From WRGA01 sp031553395 (GTDB lineage: Bacteria > Bacteroidota > Bacteroidia > Bacteroidales > WRGA01): a stretch of DNA of 64,000 bases. The notes under the pieces were generated by a model that saw only the letters and a program-made list of their open reading frames with translations, was not told where the DNA came from and ran no database searches. Position 1 is the stretch's first letter. Each line of letters starts with the position of its first letter. This document shows positions 8,631 through 16,338 of the stretch, piece by piece. A program made the translations under genes and the position numbers. The stretch covers positions 12,579 through 76,578 of the forward strand of contig JAVBLR010000012.1 of assembly GCA_031553395.1 (NCBI GenBank), given 5' to 3'.

Positions 8631-9245
8631 ATGAATTACTTCTATTCCGAACCGAATTTCTTTTACAAAACAATCTTATTGAAAGACAAGCAATTTGTAG
8701 CAGTTGATGAAGTATTCGAAAACGAAGAAAAACTGCAAGAATATCTTTCAAAAGAGAAGAAAAGCATGTTGGATTCAGTTATCCAGGGCAATATCGATGA
8801 TGTCTTTAAAATCAGAGTTTTTGATAAAGATATGGGATTTCAGTTTTTCTTTCCGGATGATAAACAGAAAGAGGAAAAAGGCTATTTTCAATTCTCTTCG
8901 GAAGAAAAATTTAACGAGGCTTTGAATTTCTTTTTAGCAGATAAAAAAGCGAGAAGGTCTATCGAAAAAAAATCTCAGATAGCAGCGAATATCAAAACTT
9001 TGATGGCTCCTATTATTGCGCTGATATTTACAATTTCTTTGTTCTTGGCTGCTCAGCAGGAAAATCTCAGAATCAGTGGTTCGCGTAGAGGGCTTAAAAC
9101 AATTCTTGCCAATATCGCCATGACTTTAGGGCCTACCGGTTCTCTTATTGCCGGAGGAATTGTTACAATTATCTTAGCATTCTTTGCGTACAAAAAACTG
9201 AAAGAAAGCGCAAGGGAAGTTGTTACTTATATAGTTGATAAATAA
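8631..9245 (+). CDS. Uncharacterised protein with a C-terminal pair of membrane helices
   Basis: 204 residues. The first about 110 are soluble, highly charged and lysine/glutamate-rich; two hydrophobic helices follow at about 124-144 and 170-190, separated by a short polar loop, with a charged tail (KKLKESAREVV). No motif I recognise. It is the last gene on the plus strand before the convergent thiamine operon; its stop lies 84 bases from the thiH stop, and the gap is filled by a repeat. Confidence 0.6.
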   Translation: MNYFYSEPNFFYKTILLKDKQFVAVDEVFENEEKLQEYLSKEKKSMLDSVIQGNIDDVFKIRVFDKDMGFQFFFPDDKQKEEKGYFQFSSEEKFNEALNFFLADKKARRSIEKKSQIAANIKTLMAPIIALIFTISLFLAAQQENLRISGSRRGLKTILANIAMTLGPTGSLIAGGIVTIILAFFAYKKLKESAREVVTYIVDK

Positions 9246-9330
9246 TGTGTCAATTATTTAATATGCCAATGTGCCAATTGGATAGAATGTATTTTCATTG
9301 GCACATTGACAAATTCAAACATCGGCATAT
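9246..9330. repeat. Intergenic hairpin of GTGCCAAT / ATGCCAAT words
   Basis: Left arm about 9250-9280 contains ATATGCCAATGTGCCAAT; right arm 9296-9308 contains CATTGGCACATTG and, after 15 bases, GGCATAT at 9324-9330. It lies between two convergent genes and its right end overlaps the thiH stop codon. The same words occur at 20518-20596 between leuC and leuA. Confidence 0.85.
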
Positions 9331-10445
9331 TAATCCAACGCTTTATCCCAATCTTTCCAAACTACTTCATATCCATTTTTTTTAACGGCATCGAAAACTT
9401 CATCCGGATTACGGTCGTCATTTACCGAAAATTGTTCCAATGCTTGCGGATAGGTTGCATAGCCTCCCGGGTCGGTCTTCGAACCTGCACTCATCGATGT
9501 AACTCCCAACGACATCATATTATCCCGGAAATGCTGATTTTCGCGGGTTGATAATGCCAATTCAACGTCATGGTCGAAAATGCGGAATGCAAATATCAAT
9601 TGAGCTAATTCTTTATCCGACATTACAACATTCGGCTGAAAAATGTTTCCTTCATGTGGACGCATTCGCGGAAAGGAAATCGAATATTTCGTTTTCCAGT
9701 ATTTCTTTTGCAGATAACGCAAATGATAGGCCATCATTGCAACATCTGTACGCCAATCTTCCAATCCGATTAAAACGCCCAATCCCATTTTATGGATTCC
9801 AGCTTTGCCAATGCGGTCGAACGTATCGAGCCTCCAGTCAAATTTTGACTTCATGCCTTTGGGATGATACGTTTTGTATTGTTCCTTATTATATGTTTCC
9901 TGATAACAATAAACGGTATTTACCCCCACTTTTTCGAGCCTTGCATATTCATCTTCTTTCAATGGTTGAACTTCAATTGACACAGAAGAAAAATACGGTT
10001 TTACCAATCGAATTGCATTTTCAATATAATCAATTCCGGCATCGCGCGGATTTTCTCCGGTCACCAACAATAAATGCTGAAAATTCCCAATTGCTTTGAT
10101 TGCTTTTACTTCTTCCAGGATTTCTTCATCTGTTAAAATAATGCGTTGAATGGGATTGTTGTGATTGAATCCGCAGTATACACAATGGTTTACGCAGGAA
10201 TTAGTCAAATACAACGGCACATAAAACTGGATTGTTTTTCCGAAACGTTGTTGTGTATATTTCCGGCTGAGTGCTGCCATTGGCTCCAAATAAGCCGATG
10301 CTGCCGGAGAAATCAGTGCCATAAAATCAGTTACATCAAGCATTTGTTTGCCTAATGCCCGTTCTACATCTGCAGAAGTTTTGGCATAAATCTGCTTTGT
10401 AGTCTCAATCCAATTGGATTGAGATATTTCTTCTATAAAATTCAT
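9330..10445 (-). CDS. thiH: 2-iminoacetate synthase (tyrosine lyase), thiamine thiazole synthesis
   Basis: Radical SAM enzyme that splits tyrosine to dehydroglycine (2-iminoacetate) and p-cresol; dehydroglycine is used by ThiG to build the thiazole ring of thiamine. 371 residues. The radical-SAM CX3CX2C motif is Cys84, Cys88, Cys91 in NSCVNHCVYCGFNHNN. Later segments such as GLEDWRTDVAMMAYHLRYL and SFPRMRPHEG match ThiH, as does the C-terminal SAGSKTDPGGY. It is the last gene of the thi operon. ThiH use implies an anaerobic or microaerophilic route rather than the oxygen-dependent ThiO route. Confidence 0.94.
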   Translation of the reverse strand: MNFIEEISQSNWIETTKQIYAKTSADVERALGKQMLDVTDFMALISPAASAYLEPMAALSRKYTQQRFGKTIQFYVPLYLTNSCVNHCVYCGFNHNNPIQRIILTDEEILEEVKAIKAIGNFQHLLLVTGENPRDAGIDYIENAIRLVKPYFSSVSIEVQPLKEDEYARLEKVGVNTVYCYQETYNKEQYKTYHPKGMKSKFDWRLDTFDRIGKAGIHKMGLGVLIGLEDWRTDVAMMAYHLRYLQKKYWKTKYSISFPRMRPHEGNIFQPNVVMSDKELAQLIFAFRIFDHDVELALSTRENQHFRDNMMSLGVTSMSAGSKTDPGGYATYPQALEQFSVNDDRNPDEVFDAVKKNGYEVVWKDWDKALD

Positions 10446-10453
10446 AATCTTTT

Positions 10454-10522
10454 AGTTACAAGATCCAAGTTGACAAGATACAGGTGCGTTAACTTGTATC
10501 TTGTATCTCGTCAACTTGTACT
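10454..10522. repeat. Intergenic hairpin of CAAGTTGA/CAAGATAC words
   Basis: Left arm 10454-10484 (TTACAAGATCCAAGTTGACA and on), right arm 10489-10522 (AACTTGTATCTTGTATC, CAACTTGTACT) nearly complementary around a 4-base loop. It fills the gap between the thiC stop and the thiH start on the minus strand. Related words occur at 46781-46883. Confidence 0.85.
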
Positions 10523-10527
10523 TTCTT

Positions 10528-12204
10528 TTACATATCACATTTTACCGATTGAGACAAACGCATAGCACAAAAATTAGGGCCACACATGGTACAATAATCT
10601 TCATCCGATTTCGAACCGATTTTATAATATTCCAATGCCCGTTCTGGATCAAGTGACAAATTGAATTGGTCTTTCCATCGAAATTCAAACCGGGCTTTAC
10701 TCAATGCATTATCACGCACAGTTGCTCCGGGATGCCCTTTTGCTAAATCTGCCGCGTGAGCCGCTATTTTATAGGCAATAATCCCATTGCGGACATCCTC
10801 TTTGTCGGGTAATCCCAAATGTTCTTTTGGAGTTACATAACAAATCATTGCTGTTCCCATCCACGCAATCTGTGCAGCTCCGATTGCCGATGTAATATGG
10901 TCGTAGCCGGGTGCAATATCCGTAGTCAACGGGCCTAATGTATAAAATGGCGCACCATGGCATGAAGCGAGTTGCCTGTCCATATTTTCTTTAATCTTAT
11001 GCATCGGAACGTGTCCAGGCCCTTCGATAATTACCTGAACATTCTGCTCCCAAGCTTGTTTTGTTAAAATTCCCAACGCATCCAATTCTGCAAATTGGGC
11101 AGCATCATTGGCATCAAATGTTGAACCCGGACGTAATCCGTCTCCTAAAGAAACAGCAACATCATATGATTTTAAGATTTGGCAGATTTCATCAAAATGA
11201 GTAAACAAGAAATTTTCCTGATTATGTAGTTGCATCCATTTTGACATGATAGAACCGCCGCGGGATACGATTCCGGTTAATCTTTTCATTGCCAATGGAA
11301 CATGTGCTTTTAACAGTCCGGCGTGAATCGTAAAATAATCTACACCTTGTTCGGCTTGTTCGATTAATGTGTCGCGGTAAATTTCCCAAGTCAATGCTTC
11401 GATATTTCCGTCAACCTTTTCCAATGCTTGGTAAATAGGAACAGTTCCCACCGGAACAGGACAATTTCGAATAATCCATTCCCGTGTTTCATGAATATGG
11501 TTTCCGGTTGATAAATCCATCAATGTATCTCCGCCCCAACGGCAACTCCAAACAGCTTTTTCGACTTCTTCTTCAATACCTGAAGACATCGCCGAATTAC
11601 CGATATTCGTATTTATTTTTACTGAGAAATTTCGTCCGATAATCATTGGTTCGGCTTCGGGATGATTGATATTTGCCGGAATAATAGCTCTTCCTGCAGC
11701 AACTTCGTCCCGCACAAATTCGGGAGTAATATAGGTTTCAATTCCCAATGCCTCATTATTTACATTTTCCCGGATGGCAACATATTCCATTTCAGGCGTA
11801 ATAATACCTTGTTTGGCATAATACATTTGCGAGATTTCTTTTCCCTGCTTGGCACGATATGGAAGCTGAATATGCTCAAAACGGAGTTTATCCAAATTTT
11901 TGTCATTTAACCGGGCCTTTCCATATTCGGAAGAAATTTCAGGTAGTTCCTCCACATCACCACGTTTGACAATCCATTCTTCCCGTAAGCGTGGAATACC
12001 TTTTTTCAAATCAATTTTCACATTTGGGTCAGAAAAAGCACCACTTGTATCATAAAGAACAACAGGTGGATTTTTCTCGGCTTTTCGTTCCTCTTTTTCT
12101 ATTCGGATAGTGTCGGTCAAAAGCACTTGCCGCATTCCAACCTTTATATCATGAATTTTCCCTTTTATATAAATCTTTTCGGATGATGGATATGGTTTTA
12201 TCAT
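10528..12204 (-). CDS. thiC: Phosphomethylpyrimidine synthase
   Basis: Radical SAM enzyme that rearranges aminoimidazole ribotide to HMP phosphate, the pyrimidine half of thiamine. 558 residues, within the usual range. The C-terminal CX2CX4C cluster motif is Cys538, Cys541 and Cys546 in EDYCTMCGPNFCAM. Other family segments are MSSGIEEEVEKAVWSCRWGGDT, SLGDGLRPGS and GPGHVPMHKI. It lies between the GNAT gene and thiH in the operon governed by the upstream TPP riboswitch. Confidence 0.96.
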   Translation of the reverse strand: MIKPYPSSEKIYIKGKIHDIKVGMRQVLLTDTIRIEKEERKAEKNPPVVLYDTSGAFSDPNVKIDLKKGIPRLREEWIVKRGDVEELPEISSEYGKARLNDKNLDKLRFEHIQLPYRAKQGKEISQMYYAKQGIITPEMEYVAIRENVNNEALGIETYITPEFVRDEVAAGRAIIPANINHPEAEPMIIGRNFSVKINTNIGNSAMSSGIEEEVEKAVWSCRWGGDTLMDLSTGNHIHETREWIIRNCPVPVGTVPIYQALEKVDGNIEALTWEIYRDTLIEQAEQGVDYFTIHAGLLKAHVPLAMKRLTGIVSRGGSIMSKWMQLHNQENFLFTHFDEICQILKSYDVAVSLGDGLRPGSTFDANDAAQFAELDALGILTKQAWEQNVQVIIEGPGHVPMHKIKENMDRQLASCHGAPFYTLGPLTTDIAPGYDHITSAIGAAQIAWMGTAMICYVTPKEHLGLPDKEDVRNGIIAYKIAAHAADLAKGHPGATVRDNALSKARFEFRWKDQFNLSLDPERALEYYKIGSKSDEDYCTMCGPNFCAMRLSQSVKCDM

Positions 12205-12264
12205 TTTTGATACGTTATTTTCAGACAGATTTGATTCTGTTGATTTTTAATAAAGTTTGATTGG

Positions 12265-12741
12265 TTAACACACAAAATAGTCCATGTCGCCATGAACATC
12301 TTTAAATCCGTATTTTTCATAAAGAGGCTTGCCCATATCGGTAGCGTTCAATGTTATCTTTTTATAACCAAGCTGTTTAGCCTCTTCAACAATCCTCTTG
12401 AATAATTCGCTCCCGATTCCCCGATTGCGATACATTGGAGAAGTATAAATATTCATTATAAATGCAATTTTTCCATCAAGAATACGATACAAGGGTGGAA
12501 TTACCGAGAAACTCAATCCACTTGTTGCTATAATTTCTTCATTATCAAGAGCAATCCATGATACAAATGTATTATCACAAAGTGCTTTTTTGAAATATTC
12601 AAGACTCATTTGTTCAACAATAATTCTTTCCTCTTCAGAAGGCACATTATTGATTTCTTTCAGAAAAATACTGCGTATTTCCGCCAATTTTTCTGCATCT
12701 GATAAAGTGGCTTTTCTGTATGTAATTATTCCGTTTATCAT
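12265..12741 (-). CDS. GNAT family N-acetyltransferase inside the thi operon
   Basis: 158 residues with the GNAT fold: N-terminal YRKATLSDAEKLAEIR, central beta strands IAFIMNIYTSP, the acetyl-CoA-binding loop MYRNRGIGSELFKR (about residues 106-119) and C-terminal LNATDMGKPLYEKYGFKDV. It has the thi operon orientation, between thiG and thiC, with gaps of 77 and 60 bases. GNAT proteins are not part of known thiamine synthesis. It may be a passenger insertion or have a minor linked role; the substrate is unknown. Confidence 0.85.
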   Translation of the reverse strand: MINGIITYRKATLSDAEKLAEIRSIFLKEINNVPSEEERIIVEQMSLEYFKKALCDNTFVSWIALDNEEIIATSGLSFSVIPPLYRILDGKIAFIMNIYTSPMYRNRGIGSELFKRIVEEAKQLGYKKITLNATDMGKPLYEKYGFKDVHGDMDYFVC

Positions 12742-12818
12742 TTTTATTTGTTTTTATTTTAATTATTGCATTTTCCGCTTGTAGTTATAATAAGCTGAAA
12801 ATAAGCGCGTTATTTACT

Positions 12819-13586
12819 TTAGTCTAAAAAACTTGTTAATGGGCTGCTTGCTTCGGCAAATTGAAGTTTTGCAGGAAGTTCCGCTTCATAAGCCATCCTT
12901 CCTGCTTCTACTGCTAATTTAAATGCTTTCGCCATCTCCACTGGATTTCCGGCAACAGCAATCGCCGTATTTACCAAAACCGCATCAGCACCCAATTCCA
13001 TTGCTTCTGCAGCATGAGAGGGCGCACCAATTCCGGCATCAACAACTACTGGAACACGGCTTTGTTCGATAATAATTTCCAGCAAATCTCTTGTCTTCAA
13101 TCCTTTATTTGTGCCGATTGGAGCACCCAAAGGCATTACTGTTGCAGCACCGGCTTCTTCTAATAACTTACATAAAACCGGGTCGGCTTGAATGTACGGC
13201 AAAACAATAAATCCAAGTTTTGCCAATTCTTCCGTGGCCTTCAATGTTTCAATCGGGTCGGGGAGGAGGTATTTAGGGTCGGGATGAATTTCGAGTTTCA
13301 ACCAATTTGTTTCGAATGCTTCCCTTGCCAATTGTGCGGCAAAAACAGCCTCTTTAGCGTTTCGTACACCCGAAGTATTCGGCAACAATTGAATATTCGG
13401 ATGCTTGATATGTTGAAGCATATCATCTTGTTTATCATCCATATCAATCCGTTTCATAGCAACCGTTACCATTTCGCTTCCGGATGAAAGGATAGCCTGC
13501 TCCATCAATTCATTGGAGCTGAATTTTCCCGTTCCCAAAAACAATCGGGAAGAAAAGCTTTTTCCTGCAATTATTAAATCTTTCAT
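12819..13586 (-). CDS. thiG: Thiazole synthase
   Basis: Builds the thiazole phosphate of thiamine from deoxyxylulose 5-phosphate, dehydroglycine and the ThiS thiocarboxylate. 255 residues, TIM-barrel. The Schiff-base lysine is Lys97 in NWLKLEIHPDPKYLLPD. Phosphate-binding segments are VMPLGAPIGTNKGL and VVVDAGIGAPSHAAEAMELGAD. Its ATG overlaps the thiE stop by 4 bases (ATGA), a sign of translational coupling. Confidence 0.96.
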   Translation of the reverse strand: MKDLIIAGKSFSSRLFLGTGKFSSNELMEQAILSSGSEMVTVAMKRIDMDDKQDDMLQHIKHPNIQLLPNTSGVRNAKEAVFAAQLAREAFETNWLKLEIHPDPKYLLPDPIETLKATEELAKLGFIVLPYIQADPVLCKLLEEAGAATVMPLGAPIGTNKGLKTRDLLEIIIEQSRVPVVVDAGIGAPSHAAEAMELGADAVLVNTAIAVAGNPVEMAKAFKLAVEAGRMAYEAELPAKLQFAEASSPLTSFLD

Positions 13587-14206
13587 ATCTTATTTTTTAT
13601 TTCTTTCATAATTTGTTTTGTTTCTTCAATTGGATTTTCGGAGTTCAGGATGGTCGATGAAAGTGCAATCCCCGAAACTCCGGTTTGTAATATATCCGAA
13701 ATGTCATTTTTTGTAATTCCACCAATCGCAACCACCGGAATATAAATATTTTTCTCTTTACATTGATTGATAATATCCCGGTATCCTTCCAACCCCAACA
13801 CCGGACTTAAATTCTTTTTGGTTGTCGTATATCGAAATGGTCCTAATCCTATGTAATTTACGCCTTCCCAAATCAACTTTTCTATATCTTCAAATGTATT
13901 AGCTGTTCCACCAATAATGAATTCTTTACCAAGTAGTTGCCTTGCTTCGGATACCGGCATATCCATTTTTCCCAAATGAACGCCATCCGCATTTATTTTC
14001 TTTGCTAAAAGAACATGGTCATCAATGATAAAAGTTGCATTGTGTTTCTTACAACGTTGTTGTATTTCAATAGCAACAGGTTCAATAATATCTTCCGAAG
14101 TATCTTTCATGCGAAGCTGTATCCATTTGCATCCGCCTTGCAGAGCTATTTCAGCAGATTGCAGATAATTGTATTTATTGTTAAAATGAGTTATAAATTG
14201 TAACAT
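13583..14206 (-). CDS. thiE: Thiamine-phosphate synthase
   Basis: Joins HMP pyrophosphate and thiazole phosphate to thiamine phosphate. 207 residues, TIM-barrel. Recognisable are IQLRMKDTSE, the pyrophosphate/metal region IDDHVLLAKKINADGVHLGKMDMP, GTANTFED, IGLGPFRYTTTK and the phosphate-binding VVAIGGITKNDISDI. It overlaps thiG and lies 3 bases after the tenI-like gene. Of the two ThiE/TenI proteins here, this one keeps the full catalytic pattern. Confidence 0.94.
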   Translation of the reverse strand: MLQFITHFNNKYNYLQSAEIALQGGCKWIQLRMKDTSEDIIEPVAIEIQQRCKKHNATFIIDDHVLLAKKINADGVHLGKMDMPVSEARQLLGKEFIIGGTANTFEDIEKLIWEGVNYIGLGPFRYTTTKKNLSPVLGLEGYRDIINQCKEKNIYIPVVAIGGITKNDISDILQTGVSGIALSSTILNSENPIEETKQIMKEIKNKI

Positions 14207-14209
14207 GAA

Positions 14210-14824
14210 CTATTGATTGTTAATTGCAGATTGCAAGGCTTTAAAATCTTTTTTCAAATTATTCAAATCAGAATTTTCTTCGAATGATTTCCATAAACAG
14301 CCTAAAACTGCAGCTCCGCCAAATTTATATTGTTTCAGAAGATGAATATTTGAAATATCAATTCCTCCCAATGCAATAACTTTTTGATTAATAATTCCTT
14401 GATTTGAGGCATCTTGTAATTCATTTTCAGAAAAATTTGAAAAATATCCATCCTTCGAGATACTATTAAAAATAGGACTCAAAAAGACATATTCGAAATC
14501 ATCAATGGTCTTTAATTCTTCGAATGAATGGCAAGAACAGCTTAATGACAGTTTTTTATTATTACCAAACGACGGATTGCGACGATTGAGATGTACTCCA
14601 TTTAATTTATATTTTTCTGTCAATGAAAAATGTTCGTGCAAAACAATGTTGGAATGATATTCTTTTTCAATTTGTTGAAGCAAATCTTCATACTGATTTT
14701 CATCCGAATATGGTTTTCTTAAATGTAAAATTTCCAATCCGGATTGAAACAATCTATTCAGTGCTTCGGCCTCATTTTCCAAAAATTGTTCGGATGTAAT
14801 AACAATCAATTTCATCCTCCGCAA
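14210..14824 (-). CDS. ThiE/TenI-like thiazole-tautomerase or thiamine-phosphate synthase paralogue
   Basis: 204 residues with the same barrel as ThiE but divergent. It keeps LEILHLRKP, NGVHLNRR and ALGGI, but has LSCSCHSFEEL and FLSPIFNSISKDGY where ThiE has the G-(T/S)-x-H/N and G-P-(V/F)-(F/Y)-x-T-x-T-K segments. The HLRKP and SPIF features are typical of TenI-type aminotransferring-free tautomerases, which convert the ThiG product to the form used by ThiE. The exact activity cannot be settled from sequence. Its start overlaps the end of thiS by 13 bases, which points to tight coupling. Confidence 0.8.
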   Translation of the reverse strand: MRRMKLIVITSEQFLENEAEALNRLFQSGLEILHLRKPYSDENQYEDLLQQIEKEYHSNIVLHEHFSLTEKYKLNGVHLNRRNPSFGNNKKLSLSCSCHSFEELKTIDDFEYVFLSPIFNSISKDGYFSNFSENELQDASNQGIINQKVIALGGIDISNIHLLKQYKFGGAAVLGCLWKSFEENSDLNNLKKDFKALQSAINNQ

Positions 14825-15012
14825 ACTGCTTGGATTACAGTGATTTTATTGTTTCCCTGCAAAATAGTTTCTGTCCATTTTGGCTTGGGAATTACTTTTC
14901 CCTCAATAGCAATCGCCGTTCCATTCGGCAAAAAGCCTTGCTCTTCAACAAACTCGGACAAAGAAATTCCCGGATTTGTTTTGACTTCTTTATTATTTAC
15001 AAAAACGTTCAT
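14812..15012 (-). CDS. thiS: Sulfur carrier protein ThiS
   Basis: 66-residue ubiquitin-like protein that carries sulfur as a C-terminal thiocarboxylate to ThiG. It ends in Gly-Gly (QAVCGG), the required activation site, and holds the core TAIAIEGKVIPKPKW. ThiF, the enzyme that adenylates this tail, is not encoded in the cluster and must lie elsewhere. The gene overlaps the tenI-like gene by 13 bases and follows thiD after a 36-base gap. Confidence 0.95.
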   Translation of the reverse strand: MNVFVNNKEVKTNPGISLSEFVEEQGFLPNGTAIAIEGKVIPKPKWTETILQGNNKITVIQAVCGG

Positions 15013-15038
15013 AGTTGTTGGTTATTTGTTGTTTGTTA

Positions 15039-15102
15039 CCCCTGTCCCCTAAAGGGGAACGTAATTCTCCTCATCAGTGCGTTCCCCTTTAGGGGACAGG
15101 GG
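15039..15102. repeat. Dispersed palindromic element, copy 1 (CCCCTGTCCCCTAAAGGGGA arms)
   Basis: Two 22-base arms (15039-15060 and 15081-15102) that are exact reverse complements around a 20-base centre containing ATCAGTGC. A second copy with the same arms and a related centre (TGCACTGAT) lies at 48456-48519. This copy spans the 3' end of thiD, so its sequence is translated as the ThiD tail, and it also forms the thiD-thiS boundary. Confidence 0.93.
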
Positions 15103-15912
15103 TTTAGGTGCAAAAAAGTGATTTAAAGGGCCATGCCCATGTCCGGTTTTTACGGAGGCTCCTTCGGAGATAGCTTTTGTTATATATTCTTTTGCCATTT
15201 CTACCGATTTTTCCAACGAAAAGCTTAATGCTAAATATGCTGCAATTGCCGAAGAAAAAGTACATCCGGTTCCGTGTGTATTTTCACTTTCGATATAACC
15301 AGCGGAGAATGATATTGGTTTTTCTCCTTTTATTAAAAGAATATCTGTCATTGTTTTACCTTTCAGATGTCCACCTTTTAGTAAAACTGCTTTACATCCG
15401 GATTCTAATAAAATCTTTCCGGATTTTATCATATCTTTTTCATCTTGTATATCGATCCCTGAGAGCAATTCAGCTTCATCAATATTAGGTGTAATTAATG
15501 TTACGCGGGAAAATAATTCGGATTTAATAATTGCAATCGTTTTGTCCTCTATTAGCCTATCGCCACTTGTTGCAATCATTACAGGGTCTAATATCACAAA
15601 ATCCGGTGAGTATTTATCAATTGCCGAAGCTACCACTTTTACAATTTCGGGAGAATGCAACATTCCGATTTTGATTGCATCAATGGTAATATCATCCATG
15701 ACAGCTTCTACTTGTGCTTGAAGAATATACGGATTAATTGTTTGAATTGCTCTTACTCCTATTGTATTCTGAGCGGTTATAGCCGTAATTGCTGATACAC
15801 CATATACTCCCAATGCCGAGAAAGTTTTCAAATCAGCTTGAATACCGGCACCTCCGCCACTATCAGAACCCGCAATGGTTAATGCCGTTGGATATCGTTT
15901 TGTTTTGTCCAT
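15049..15912 (-). CDS. thiD: Hydroxymethylpyrimidine/phosphomethylpyrimidine kinase
   Basis: Phosphorylates HMP and HMP phosphate to HMP pyrophosphate. 287 residues, ribokinase fold: AGSDSGGGAGIQADLKTF (about 14-31), VLDPVMIATSG, KGGHL, and ENTHGTGCTFSSAIAAYLA with the catalytic region GTGC near residue 214. First gene of the thi operon, about 220 bases after the TPP riboswitch. Its last about 19 residues, PKPLSPKGERTDEENYVPL, are encoded by the palindromic element at 15039-15102 and do not belong to the family core, so the element appears to have replaced or extended the native C-terminus. Confidence 0.95.
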   Translation of the reverse strand: MDKTKRYPTALTIAGSDSGGGAGIQADLKTFSALGVYGVSAITAITAQNTIGVRAIQTINPYILQAQVEAVMDDITIDAIKIGMLHSPEIVKVVASAIDKYSPDFVILDPVMIATSGDRLIEDKTIAIIKSELFSRVTLITPNIDEAELLSGIDIQDEKDMIKSGKILLESGCKAVLLKGGHLKGKTMTDILLIKGEKPISFSAGYIESENTHGTGCTFSSAIAAYLALSFSLEKSVEMAKEYITKAISEGASVKTGHGHGPLNHFFAPKPLSPKGERTDEENYVPL

Positions 15913-16063
15913 TTGGTTGTTATTGGTTTTTCGTTATTCGTTATAAGTTCGCTATCGCTCACGTTATTGGTTATTGTGTTATTTTTGTATTGAGAAAATA
16001 AACAATTAATCAATACAACGCGAAACTAATAACCAATAACATTGAAAGTAATAGCTAATAACT
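15913..16063. repeat. Inverted repeat of TTATTGGTTATT words between the TPP riboswitch and thiD
   Basis: Contains GTTATTGGTTATT at 15963-15975 and its exact complement AATAACCAATAAC at 16028-16040, with further partial copies (GTTATTGGTTTTTCGTTATT near 15918, CTAATAACT near 16054). It begins directly at the thiD start codon and forms most of the leader between riboswitch and gene. Confidence 0.85.
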
Positions 16064-16129
16064 ACTTCCAAAAACACATTTGGGAATCAAAAGTTGATTG
16101 AGAATCTAAAAACAGAAAAGCGTCTATGA

Positions 16130-16210
16130 ACAAATTCCTACGGCAGCATTACCTGCATCAGGTTCATAGGGTATAATCTCAGCCTGAAAGTAAGGCACCC
16201 CCGTTGTGTT
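16130..16210 (-). promoter_or_regulatory. TPP riboswitch (THI element) controlling the thi operon
   Basis: On the minus strand the conserved parts appear in order: GGGGGTGCC, the core GGCTGAGA, ACCC, GAACCTGAT, GGTAATGC and GTAGGAA. These are the thi-box landmarks that bind thiamine pyrophosphate. It lies about 220 bases upstream of thiD. High TPP should reduce expression of the eight downstream genes. No clear Rho-independent terminator follows, so control at translation initiation or by a distant structure is possible. Confidence 0.93.
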
Positions 16211-16223
16211 TCAAAATGTGGAA

Positions 16224-16253
16224 CAAAGATACAGATTTATTTTGAAAAAGATT
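16224..16253 (-). promoter_or_regulatory. Promoter of the thi operon
   Basis: TATCTTTG (complement of 16224-16231) matches the Bacteroidota -7 consensus TAnnTTTG and lies about 14 bases before the riboswitch. A T-rich segment 20 bases further upstream stands in for the -33 TTTG. It gives the operon its own start, independent of the leu operon behind it. Confidence 0.7.
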
Positions 16254-16265
16254 GAGAATTAATCC

Positions 16266-16332
16266 TACTTTAACAGATTAAAAAATAATTCATATCGGTT
16301 TCATTATGAATTAATTTCAATCTGTTAAAGTA
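16266..16332 (-). terminator. Long hairpin after the leu operon
   Basis: TACTTTAACAGATT (16266-16279) pairs perfectly with AATCTGTTAAAGTA (16319-16332); an inner stem TAATTCATA / TATGAATTA (16286-16294, 16305-16313) extends it. It begins 7 bases beyond the stop of the last leu-operon gene on the minus strand. It lacks a U-tract, so it may be an RNA-stabilising end rather than a classical terminator. Confidence 0.6.
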
Positions 16333-16338
16333 AAGCTA

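Noticed and set aside
16260..16338. Hairpin after the leu operon considered as a second riboswitch for thi
   Set aside because: It contains no known aptamer landmarks and lies upstream of the thi promoter, so it belongs to the end of the leu transcript.
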